A stretch of DNA of 64,000 nucleotides, taken from assembly GCA_965203305.1 (NCBI GenBank), contig OZ241874.1, positions 930,001 to 994,000 of the forward strand, written 5' to 3'. The notes below the pieces were generated by a model. The model worked only from the letters and a program-made list of their open reading frames with translations, was not told the DNA's origin and made no database searches. The DNA comes from Bin80 sp965203305. Lineage in GTDB: Bacteria; Bacteroidota; Rhodothermia; Rhodothermales; Bin80. Position numbers and translations under genes: made by a program. Position 1 is the first letter of the stretch, and the number at the start of each line of letters is the position of its first letter. Positions 25,159-33,077 of this stretch are shown one piece after another.

Positions 25159-27924
25159 CTACCCAATGCGATGTACTTTTAACTGATCACCAGAAACGAA
25201 TTTCCTCCACTTGCTTACCTCATCCTCCTGGGCCGTGAAATAGAATATCTGCCGGTCCGAAGCAAGAGTGAAAATCGTTTTGATGATTGCCTCCGCACGT
25301 GTGTCGTCACTGTTTGCCAGAGTCTCATCCAGAGTGATCGGAAATCGGTAATTGCTTTCCTGGGTCTCCACAAATGCAAGACGTACCGACAGGAGAAGCT
25401 GGACTCTTGTCCCACTGGACAGTTCCGTCAAGTCAAAATCACGACTCTTCTGGTTATCCCTTGCTCTGAAGCTGTCATCTTGCGGGATGATCAGGGTATA
25501 GCGTCCATCGGTAACACGTTCGAAGTTCTTCTGTGCACGCTCAAATACCGGCGGTGCATTTTTGATGGCATCTTCTCGGAGCTTGTTCAAGATTACCTGT
25601 CCAATTGCCTTTGCAGCTTTTTCTTCGCGGATACGCTCAAGTGCAACACGCTTGGATTCTTTTTCTGCCAGTGCATTCTCCAGTGAGTTGCCTTGTTCAG
25701 CGCGTTCAATGTTGGCAGCAAGTCGGGTAAGCTGTTCCTGCAGCTCCCTCTCTCTTGCAGCTTCCTGCTCTGCGGACAGGAATTCATCCTCAAGATTTTC
25801 CACCTCAAGAAGGGAAGCATGTTCCTCCGGGATATTCTGGCAAGGGTCCAGGCTTTTGGCCCGGATCCGCAACTCGTTTGCCTGCTCTTCGGCTTTCTTC
25901 CAGGTGGAATATTGTCTGGCACAGTCCGCAAGGCCTGAGAAATCACCAGTGCTCAGCTCCAGTTGTGTGAAAATTTTATCAAACTCCAGCTCCTGTTCTT
26001 TCTTCTGTGTCCTGGTGGCTTCCAGAGCGGTTTCTTCCTGTCCGAGTCTGTCGTGGTCTCGTTTAGTTGCATCATCATCCTGCCGCAGTTGATCCAGGAT
26101 TCCCTCGGCATCCCGTGGATCTGCAGGACTTTCGTAGCCGTGCCTGGCAAACCCGTCCCTTATTTTTGCCAGAAGATTCGTATAGTTTGCGGACACTTTT
26201 TCGTATCGCCTGGTCAGATCTTTCGTTTGTTCATCCAGCTCTCGCCAGTGCAGGATACGATCAACGAGATCAATCAAAGAGGGGGTATCATTTGCAGGGA
26301 GCAGATGCAGAGAATCATACAATTCCGTTTTCCGCGTATCAAGCTCAACTTTTTCTTCACTCAGGTTTTCCAGATGTCGATCTGCTCGTGCCAGTTCAAT
26401 GGACTTCAGATCATTTAGCTGTTCCTGAGAGCGTTTTTCGATCAACTGTTGCAGTCCTGACTGTAAAGCATGCACATCGGGATTCAGAGGCAGTTCAGGA
26501 AGGATTTTTTTCAGACTCTCCTTCCGAGCGGGGGAGAGTTCTTGTGGCATATCTGATCGGAGCAACACACGAATCCAGAATGTAAGGGCACTGATCAGTA
26601 ATCCAGAATATCCGACTGGATTCTGGGTAATAATTCCTGTTGCCAAAGACAGAATTGCAGACAGGATAACCGTTCCCATAAGAAGTATGTCCACTCTTCG
26701 CTTTTGCGGGGAATCACGCTCCAGTTCCAGGATCCATTGCTGGACGACATGTTGTGCGTCCCGCAACTTATTTCCGTCAATGCCTGCATCTTTATCCTGA
26801 ACACTCTCCAGCAGGCTCTTCAAGTCTTTCAGTGTCCGGATTCTTTGCCTGTAAGTCTCAGAATTTTTTGCATATTCTTGCAGGCGTTTCAGGTGATCCC
26901 GGGTAAAGTTCAGATCTGAGTTCTCTGGCAGATGCCCTCCCAACTTTTCCCATGCTTGGATTGCCCGCCCTTTTGATGCTTCCAGTGTTTCCTGAAGCTG
27001 TTCCATCTCCCGATATTTTCCAGAGCAGTCACGTACTTCAGAGCTTAACAGACTCAGTTCTCTCGGTGCCAGTCCATTCGGAGGGAGACGGTTTTGTGCA
27101 AGGCTTTCCCGGATTGCCTGGATTGTACTTTCTCGGGTATGCTCCTCCTTCGCCAGTTGATTAATGTTGTGGGCCAGTTTTTGCGCCTTCTCCACAACAT
27201 CTGTCAGGTCATGGCTGGATCGAATTGCAATCGGATAGGCATTGGCGATCTCTGCTACTTTCCCATACTCTGATTCAGCAGTACGCCATGTTCGAATCTT
27301 TTCAATCAGGACCACGCGTTCCGTAGCCTCTCTGGATATGCGGAGTTCATCCATCAGTCTTTTGCGCTGATGCTTCTGCTCCTGGAGGGTACGCTGCTCC
27401 TGAATCACTTCTTGCAGTTTCTTGCTGGCAGCCTCAAACTCTTTCGCTTCATTTGTTTTGTTATAGCGTTTCTGGAGACTGAACTTCAGTTTCATGCCGG
27501 CAGCTGCGATGTCAAAGCCACCATTTGCCTGCTTGATGATATCCTGGGCCAGGTCATTGTCTCCTGCTTTTTCGGGAAGCAATTCCTGCAAAGACAGGTG
27601 ATAGCTTTTGAGGCGGAGAAGCTGAGGCAGGGTACTCCGGTCCACGGGTTCTCCATTGATCCGGCATATCTCGCGTGGACCCTTAACATCCAGATGGATG
27701 GACCGGGGACCAGAATGCAGTTTCGCCTCTGCATGCAGGTTTATTTTACGTCCAGCACTCGGGAGAAGCAGCCCGTTCAGTGCATTGGCGATGGTCGTCT
27801 TTCCCGCTCCGTTTGGTCCATGGATAATGTTGAGGTGGGCAGACAGCTCGGAAAGGTACAGATCAAAATAGAGACCGTACACGCGATCAATACGCACATC
27901 CTCAAAGCACAGGGGTTCAGCCAT
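25159..27924 (-). CDS. SbcC/YhaN-like SMC-type ATPase with central transmembrane segment
   Basis: About 921 residues: Walker A GPNGAGKTTIANALNG near residue 35, a long coiled coil, a hydrophobic double helix in the middle (ILLMGTVILSAILSLATGII and GYSGLLISALTFWIRVLL), a second coiled coil, the ABC signature LSSGTRVQLLLSVRLAF and Walker B ITLDETLANSDD. This is the YhaN type, a membrane-associated relative of SbcC/Rad50 acting with the YhaO-like phosphoesterase encoded just upstream. Probable role: DNA end processing or nucleoid maintenance. The ATG at 27924 overlaps the YhaO stop by 8 bases; an upstream in-frame start at 27954 adds only ten residues. Confidence 0.88.
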   Translation of the reverse strand: MAEPLCFEDVRIDRVYGLYFDLYLSELSAHLNIIHGPNGAGKTTIANALNGLLLPSAGRKINLHAEAKLHSGPRSIHLDVKGPREICRINGEPVDRSTLPQLLRLKSYHLSLQELLPEKAGDNDLAQDIIKQANGGFDIAAAGMKLKFSLQKRYNKTNEAKEFEAASKKLQEVIQEQRTLQEQKHQRKRLMDELRISREATERVVLIEKIRTWRTAESEYGKVAEIANAYPIAIRSSHDLTDVVEKAQKLAHNINQLAKEEHTRESTIQAIRESLAQNRLPPNGLAPRELSLLSSEVRDCSGKYREMEQLQETLEASKGRAIQAWEKLGGHLPENSDLNFTRDHLKRLQEYAKNSETYRQRIRTLKDLKSLLESVQDKDAGIDGNKLRDAQHVVQQWILELERDSPQKRRVDILLMGTVILSAILSLATGIITQNPVGYSGLLISALTFWIRVLLRSDMPQELSPARKESLKKILPELPLNPDVHALQSGLQQLIEKRSQEQLNDLKSIELARADRHLENLSEEKVELDTRKTELYDSLHLLPANDTPSLIDLVDRILHWRELDEQTKDLTRRYEKVSANYTNLLAKIRDGFARHGYESPADPRDAEGILDQLRQDDDATKRDHDRLGQEETALEATRTQKKEQELEFDKIFTQLELSTGDFSGLADCARQYSTWKKAEEQANELRIRAKSLDPCQNIPEEHASLLEVENLEDEFLSAEQEAARERELQEQLTRLAANIERAEQGNSLENALAEKESKRVALERIREEKAAKAIGQVILNKLREDAIKNAPPVFERAQKNFERVTDGRYTLIIPQDDSFRARDNQKSRDFDLTELSSGTRVQLLLSVRLAFVETQESNYRFPITLDETLANSDDTRAEAIIKTIFTLASDRQIFYFTAQEDEVSKWRKFVSGDQLKVHRIG

Positions 27925-29179
27925 TGGTCTCTCTTTGTACAAGGAGTTCATCAAGCAGAAGCATTGCCTGCCGGGTTGTTAACCTGGATAGCGTTGCCGG
28001 ATCGGGCTCTTTTTCACCAAGCCCCTTGAACCCAGCACTTTTGTAGACAGAGGCTGCAGCAGCTTGTGCCTCTTCCAGTAGCGAATGATGTTCATTGCTT
28101 TCGAGTTCCAGAAGCCATCGTGCCAGCATGCCTGGAGGATCGTTATTGAGAAGGGAAATTTCCTGCAGATCCCGAACCGGGGCGGTATCAAGAGACAATC
28201 TGTCAATGCTGATGCTGCATTCATTGACCCGGGCATCAAACATATCCGTACTGGTAAGTCCCTCGGTGGACAGCTGTCGGTGCAGCACTGTATTTCCTGT
28301 GAGAACCACTCGGCAGCACAGGTGTCGGAGTTCGGGGTGGTCGTGAACAATCTCGTTGCCAAACCGCTCAATCTGTGCAGTCACATCCATATTAATATCG
28401 TCAATCTGGACTTGGTCAGATATGTCAATGGGAATTTCCTCATAACGCACAGATGCCAGAGGCAATTGCTCCGTCTGAATATGGTTCTGATCATCAATGG
28501 TAATCAGCCAGGGTCCGTGTATGCCCGTTTCGCCCGGGTCCAGAGGCTGCGGTGAACCAGGGTACAGGATCGGTGCCCTGGTATCCTTGTGAAGTTTTGG
28601 GGCATGCACATGTCCAAGCAGCCATAAATCCACTGGCTGTCCATTCATGTCTGCCTTGAATAGCGGAGCATACTTGCCTTTGCTCTCCAGATCCCCATGC
28701 ACAATCCCTACTGTGAAGGTATCACTTTGCGTGAGGTTCAGTGTATCCAGGGGGGAGGATTCATGATGGGAACTGGGGAATGACCAGCCAACGCAGCGAA
28801 GAGAACGCCCAGAGCGAGTCTCCAGTGCGACCTCACTCCATATGCCATTCTGTCCAAGAAACTTGAAGTGATCGTCGGATATGGATTCTACGAGCTGGGG
28901 AAAGACAGCATAATCATGATTGCCGGCAATTGCGACAACCGGAATACTGGCATCAGCCAATTGTCTGATGCCTCCTCGCAAGGTTCCATAGGCCTCAAAA
29001 TAGGAGTTCTGGTTATCCGCCATGTCACCCGTCAAAATCACGGCATCCACATGCCGTTCAATTGCCTCTGAAACCGTTCGCTCCCAAACGGTACGCACAG
29101 ACAGGATCGGGGTATCTGCTGGAACCCTGGACGGATATCGTCCCAGGTGAGCATCTCCGAGACACAGTAGTTTGATCAA
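27917..29179 (-). CDS. SbcD/YhaO-like metallophosphoesterase
   Basis: A 420-residue calcineurin-like phosphoesterase. Metal-binding motifs run in order: GDAHLG, LTGDMADN, AGNHDYA, IVHGDLE and GHVHAP, the latter two closing the active site. C-terminal residues ~290-420 form a helical, SbcD-like extension. It is the nuclease partner of the YhaN-like ATPase downstream (8-base overlap). Its start faces the aconitase-X genes across a 118-base divergent spacer that should hold promoters in both directions. Confidence 0.9.
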   Translation of the reverse strand: MIKLLCLGDAHLGRYPSRVPADTPILSVRTVWERTVSEAIERHVDAVILTGDMADNQNSYFEAYGTLRGGIRQLADASIPVVAIAGNHDYAVFPQLVESISDDHFKFLGQNGIWSEVALETRSGRSLRCVGWSFPSSHHESSPLDTLNLTQSDTFTVGIVHGDLESKGKYAPLFKADMNGQPVDLWLLGHVHAPKLHKDTRAPILYPGSPQPLDPGETGIHGPWLITIDDQNHIQTEQLPLASVRYEEIPIDISDQVQIDDINMDVTAQIERFGNEIVHDHPELRHLCCRVVLTGNTVLHRQLSTEGLTSTDMFDARVNECSISIDRLSLDTAPVRDLQEISLLNNDPPGMLARWLLELESNEHHSLLEEAQAAAASVYKSAGFKGLGEKEPDPATLSRLTTRQAMLLLDELLVQRETNG

Positions 29180-29297
29180 AATGCTTTCGGGAATGGTGAG
29201 ACTTGCAATATACCAACAAAAGTGATACTATGGTACAGAGGTACCAACCTTTTACTGATTGTTTAGTGTGAACCTGTATGATTGCGAGGGAGTGTAC

Positions 29298-30557
29298 ATG
29301 AATCTGACTCACAGTGATCAAGAAGATTTGCATGGTGAGCGAGGGAAAGCCCGCCAGATGGCCATGCGAATTCTTGTGCGAATGTTGCCTGTCTTTGGTG
29401 CGGAAGAGTTTCTGAATATCACAGCGGCACATATTGACAGCTCGCTTTTTCAGGGCGATGCCACCCTTGAGTATGCCGAGAGACTGTCAGATTGGGGAGC
29501 AGAGGTTGTTGTTCCAACGACACTCAATGTGAGCGGGGTAGATGAGCATGGCTGGAAGAGATGGGCCGTGCCTGCGGACTGGGCCGAAAAATCCAGGAGG
29601 CAAATGGTTGCCTATCAGTCCATGGGATGCAAGCCGACCTGGACCTGTGCACCATATCAGGAAAGTGTGCGTCCAGTGCAGGGGCAACAGGTTGCATGGG
29701 GTGAATCCAGTGCGGTCGTATTCGTCAATTCTGTTCTGGGGGCGAGAACTGCCAGATATCCCGATCTCCTGGATATCTGCACAGCGATTACGGGGCGTGC
29801 CCCCGCGGCAGGGCTGCATTTGAATGAGAATCGCCTGGGGCAGGTGCTCTACAGTCTGAAAGATGTCCCGTTTGCTCTTCTGGAGGATGACAGTTTTTAC
29901 GGAGTGCTGGGGCATCTGATTGGTGCAGATACAGGCACACAGATTCCTGTGATTGAAGGGCTTGATATCCATCCGAATGAAGATCACCTGAAGGCACTCG
30001 GAGCAGCTGCAGCTTCGGCAGGGGCAGTCGGGCTGTACCATATTCCTGGTGTCACGCCCGAAGCTCCAGACCTGCGTACAGCATTTGGAAATCGCCCTCC
30101 TGTTCGAAGGGTTGAGGTAACCATGGACATGCTTCGCACCGTTCGCAGGGAGCTGACTACAGCTGGCGGCGATCAGGCAGACATGATTGTTCTTGGAAGT
30201 CCGCACTTTTCATTGAGCGAATTTGCCTCGCTGGCAAAACTTGTCAGAGGGCAGTGCAAACATGAACATGTTCAGGTTCTGATCACCGCGAGCAGGACGG
30301 TTCGTGCCATGGCGGACAGGGCAGGGTATCTGGATCCGATTCTAAAGTTTGGCGGGACAGTGACAGTTGATACCTGCATTTTGACCAGCCCGATGCTTCC
30401 TGATTCGGTTGGTGTCCTGATGACAAACTCTGCGAAGTACGCTTATTATGCCCCGGGGTTGTTGGGGACTTGCGTAGTCTATGGATCACTCGAAGACTGT
30501 GTTCGGTCAGCTATATCAGGCAAGGTTACAACAGATCTGGAGCGATGGAGCATGTAA
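29298..30557 (+). CDS. Aconitase X catalytic (large) subunit
   Basis: A 419-residue AcnX (DUF521) protein. The start MNLTHSDQEDLHG is preceded by GAGGGAG at a good distance, so ATG 29298 is chosen over an upstream TTG at 29259. Conserved segments include ILVRMLPVFGAEEFLNITAA, HIDSSLF, MGCKPTWTCAPYQ, NSVLGARTARYPDL and VDTCIL; the cysteines are candidates for an Fe-S or metal site. AcnX enzymes dehydrate cis-3-hydroxy-L-proline (bacteria) or mevalonate 5-phosphate (archaea). The small subunit is encoded right after, overlapping by 13 bases, so this is the split form. The substrate is unresolved. Confidence 0.88.
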   Translation: MNLTHSDQEDLHGERGKARQMAMRILVRMLPVFGAEEFLNITAAHIDSSLFQGDATLEYAERLSDWGAEVVVPTTLNVSGVDEHGWKRWAVPADWAEKSRRQMVAYQSMGCKPTWTCAPYQESVRPVQGQQVAWGESSAVVFVNSVLGARTARYPDLLDICTAITGRAPAAGLHLNENRLGQVLYSLKDVPFALLEDDSFYGVLGHLIGADTGTQIPVIEGLDIHPNEDHLKALGAAAASAGAVGLYHIPGVTPEAPDLRTAFGNRPPVRRVEVTMDMLRTVRRELTTAGGDQADMIVLGSPHFSLSEFASLAKLVRGQCKHEHVQVLITASRTVRAMADRAGYLDPILKFGGTVTVDTCILTSPMLPDSVGVLMTNSAKYAYYAPGLLGTCVVYGSLEDCVRSAISGKVTTDLERWSM

Positions 30558-30964
30558 TTCACGGGCAGGCTCTGGTGAAAGGAGCGGCTTCAGGTTCTCT
30601 TCTTGCGAGTAACGTTCCGCTCAGTTTCTGGGGCGGGTATGATCAGTTTACAGGTGAGGTGATTGATCGCAGGCATCCGCTTTCGGGAGAAATTGGGACG
30701 GGACGCATTTTGGCTATTCCCGCTTCCAGAGGATCAAGTACAACTACTGCAGTCCTGCTTGAGGCGGTGCGCAGGGGGACCGCTCCTGCGGCTCTGATCA
30801 CAAGTCAGCCGGATACGTTTATTACGCTTGCTTCGGTAGTTGCCGATGAGCTGTATCAAAGACCGATTCCTGTACTGGTTCTGGAGAGCGAAGCTTTCCA
30901 GAACCTGAAAAGCGGCCAGCATGTGGCACTGGAGCAGAATGGAACGCTAACGGTCAGGGAGTAG
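30545..30964 (+). CDS. Aconitase X small (swivelling) subunit
   Basis: About 139 residues of the DUF126 swivel domain: GQALVKGAASGSLLASNVPL at the start, then FWGGYDQFTGEVIDRRHPL, and GILAIPASRGSSTTTAVLLE-like motifs (SRGSSTT near residue 65) as in the aconitase-X small subunit. ATG at 30545 overlaps the large-subunit stop by 13 bases, implying a 1:1 heterodimer made by coupled translation. The 3' end converges on mnmD, overlapping by about 10 bases. Confidence 0.9.
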   Translation: MEHVIHGQALVKGAASGSLLASNVPLSFWGGYDQFTGEVIDRRHPLSGEIGTGRILAIPASRGSSTTTAVLLEAVRRGTAPAALITSQPDTFITLASVVADELYQRPIPVLVLESEAFQNLKSGQHVALEQNGTLTVRE

Positions 30965-31697
30965 CAGGCTTGTGTGCTGCAAGAACCTCGCGCTTTCCGG
31001 GTGGTCCGGGTCGCCGAGTTACGGAGAATCCGCTGGCGATTAATGCTCTTCGAACATGTCCGGCAGCGGAATAGGTTGCAAGGATGCCTGCAGGCCGCAG
31101 AGCGTCATATAATCGCTGGATAAACTCTGATGTCCACAGTTCCGGGTTCATCTTTGAATCAAATCCATCCAGATAAATCCGATCACAGGAGCAGGGTTTT
31201 GGGGAAATTCCCGTGGCATCCCCAATCTCCAGGTGGAGAGTACTCTTCTGTATATGGGATAGCTGATACGAGCCGTCTGGGATTCTGCCAGGAAGGGTGT
31301 TTCGCCACTGGAGGAAGGAATCTGACAGGGAGGTGAATTCGACAACATCCCCGTAATGCAGTTCGGACAGTATTTCAGCGCGGGGCACATGCAGATCCAC
31401 TCCGATGTAGGAAAGTCTTACATCATGGCGCAGTGCGAGTGATGCGGTAAGAAGCCAGTTCAGCCCTGCACCGAACCCGATTTCCATGATGACTGCCTTA
31501 TGGCTGGATGTGAATAGTGGCTTGATTTCCGCTCCTTCAAGAAACACATGTCTGGATTCCGTCAGTGCCCCGTGCATGGAGTGAAAGGATTGCTGATAGC
31601 GAGGGCTGTACAATGTGCGGCTGCCGTCCCGGGTAATGAGAAGTTCCAGAGATTCCCCCATGCGGTATGTTCGCCCTTGTCTCTGGCAAATCCCCAT
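30954..31697 (-). CDS. mnmD: tRNA 5-(aminomethyl)-2-thiouridine methyltransferase (MnmD)
   Basis: A 247-residue stand-alone version of the N-terminal methyltransferase domain of MnmC. It methylates nm5s2U34 to mnm5s2U in certain tRNAs, using SAM. The motifs IMEIGFGAGLNWLLT (SAM-binding) and YLDGFDSKMNPELWTSEFI match the family. The oxidase domain of enterobacterial MnmC is absent, so this is the monofunctional form. ATG at 31697 is chosen. Tail-to-tail overlap with the aconitase-X small subunit gene. Confidence 0.87.
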   Translation of the reverse strand: MGICQRQGRTYRMGESLELLITRDGSRTLYSPRYQQSFHSMHGALTESRHVFLEGAEIKPLFTSSHKAVIMEIGFGAGLNWLLTASLALRHDVRLSYIGVDLHVPRAEILSELHYGDVVEFTSLSDSFLQWRNTLPGRIPDGSYQLSHIQKSTLHLEIGDATGISPKPCSCDRIYLDGFDSKMNPELWTSEFIQRLYDALRPAGILATYSAAGHVRRALIASGFSVTRRPGPPGKREVLAAHKPATP

Positions 31698-32118
31698 ATC
31701 AAAGGAGGCCAGAAATCTCTGATGACGATTGCTTGTGCCGATGAAATGTTACGAAATCATCATTTGCGAGGGACAGATTCTACAGATGCGCAGGTGATGA
31801 ACATACTGCTTGTGAGATAACTCCCCTGACGTAATTCTCCCCGTACATATCCCTTCACTTGAAGATAATGTGTGGCAAATCTCCGACAAGGCCGAAAATT
31901 GGCACAGACAGCGAGACGCGGGGCAAGAGCGGAAATTCTCCCACAACCTCGGAGGTAAACGGGAATTACGTCTGCGATTTACCGGACAGCAAGGGCAACT
32001 TCAAACAGATCAAGCCGGATAGCCCCCAAAAATAGAATTGCCGAGTGATCTTCTGACAGTAAATCAGAGGGAGTTCACCAGTTGCCCTCCCGTGCAATTC
32101 GCAGGATTTCCGCGGAGA
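31698..32118. other. Intergenic region with one doubtful small ORF
   Basis: About 420 bases between two minus-strand genes. On the plus strand an ATG at 31868 opens 55 codons ending at 32035, rich in Ser/Thr/Lys (CGKSPTRPKIGTDSETRG to KPDSPQK) without a clear ribosome binding site or family. I would not call it a gene. No other signal. Confidence 0.35.
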
Positions 32119-32943
32119 TCAAAGAGTTTCCAGGTAGTGCTCGGCAGACTGCTTGTAGCTGCCGTATGCAGCTCCCTGGAATGCGTTTTTTGCGGCATCC
32201 TTGTCATTGATGCTTACATAGGCTTCTCCCAGGACATAGTAAATCTTTGCCTTGTCCGTACGGCTTCCATTGTGGATTTCCAGCGCTTGCTGTGCAGCCG
32301 AAATTGCTTCACTTGCCTCTCCCCTGACATAGTGTGCCAATGCCATGTAGTAGTAGGAATCTGCATCCGCGTCCATGAGTTCAGACAGATCTGCCAGTGC
32401 AGCCAGAGCAGCATCGGCATCTGATCTTGTTGCATTCTGCTTACCCAGCGCAGATGATGCTTGGCCAATGAAATGCCCGCGTATTCTCTTCTCAGCGGCA
32501 AGACTGGTTTTACGGTCGCCGGGAGCTGTAGCAGCGGCAACCCAGCTCTCCAGTGCCTCATCCATGCGTCCCAGCTTTCCCAGTGTCAATCCCTTGCCGT
32601 AAAGATTTTTGATGTAATCGGAATAGATCGCGTCACCATCGGAATAGTGCTTGAGGGCAGTCTCAAAATCTTCGGCTTTAAATGCAGCAGTGCCCAGCTT
32701 GTAGTCAATCTGTGCAGCGGCATAGCGGGCACGGCGAGCCACTTCTGGATCGGAGGCATCATCTGCACCAGTAGCTGCCATAGCAAAAAGGCCACGCGCA
32801 TCCGCCCAGTCTTTGAGCTTTGCTGCTTCCTGAGCAGCATTAAAGTCTTCCTTGTATTGCTGAGCAATTGCGGGAATTGAAGTAACCAGCAACAACAAGG
32901 CTGTCAGGAGAAATCCGGCTTGGATGAGACGAGGAAGTTTCAT
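32119..32943 (-). CDS. Exported tetratricopeptide-repeat protein
   Basis: About 274 residues. Signal peptide KLPRLIQAGFLLTALLLLVTSIPAIAQ, then several TPR units visible as alternating helices (FNAAQEAAKLKDWADARGLF, AAFKAEDFETALKHYSDGD, YYMALAHYVRGEASEAISAA, and VLGEAYVSINDKDAAKNAFQ). TPR arrays mediate protein contacts; the location is periplasmic or outer-membrane-facing. ATG at 32943 starts the signal peptide; more upstream in-frame starts only add polar residues. Confidence 0.82.
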   Translation of the reverse strand: MKLPRLIQAGFLLTALLLLVTSIPAIAQQYKEDFNAAQEAAKLKDWADARGLFAMAATGADDASDPEVARRARYAAAQIDYKLGTAAFKAEDFETALKHYSDGDAIYSDYIKNLYGKGLTLGKLGRMDEALESWVAAATAPGDRKTSLAAEKRIRGHFIGQASSALGKQNATRSDADAALAALADLSELMDADADSYYYMALAHYVRGEASEAISAAQQALEIHNGSRTDKAKIYYVLGEAYVSINDKDAAKNAFQGAAYGSYKQSAEHYLETL

Positions 32944-33077
32944 TTTGGAATCACGGAGTCGCATAGAAGTTAGGTTAAAAGATTTGTAACAGGTTTCTGT
33001 CAAATAAAGCATACTAACCGTTTCTTTCCTTTGGGGTTCCAACAGGATACAGTTATATAGCGCAAAAATCCTGCCGA

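Noticed and set aside
31868..32035. 55-codon plus-strand ORF rich in Ser, Thr and Lys
   Set aside because: No ribosome binding site, no family, isolated between minus-strand genes; kept only as a note.
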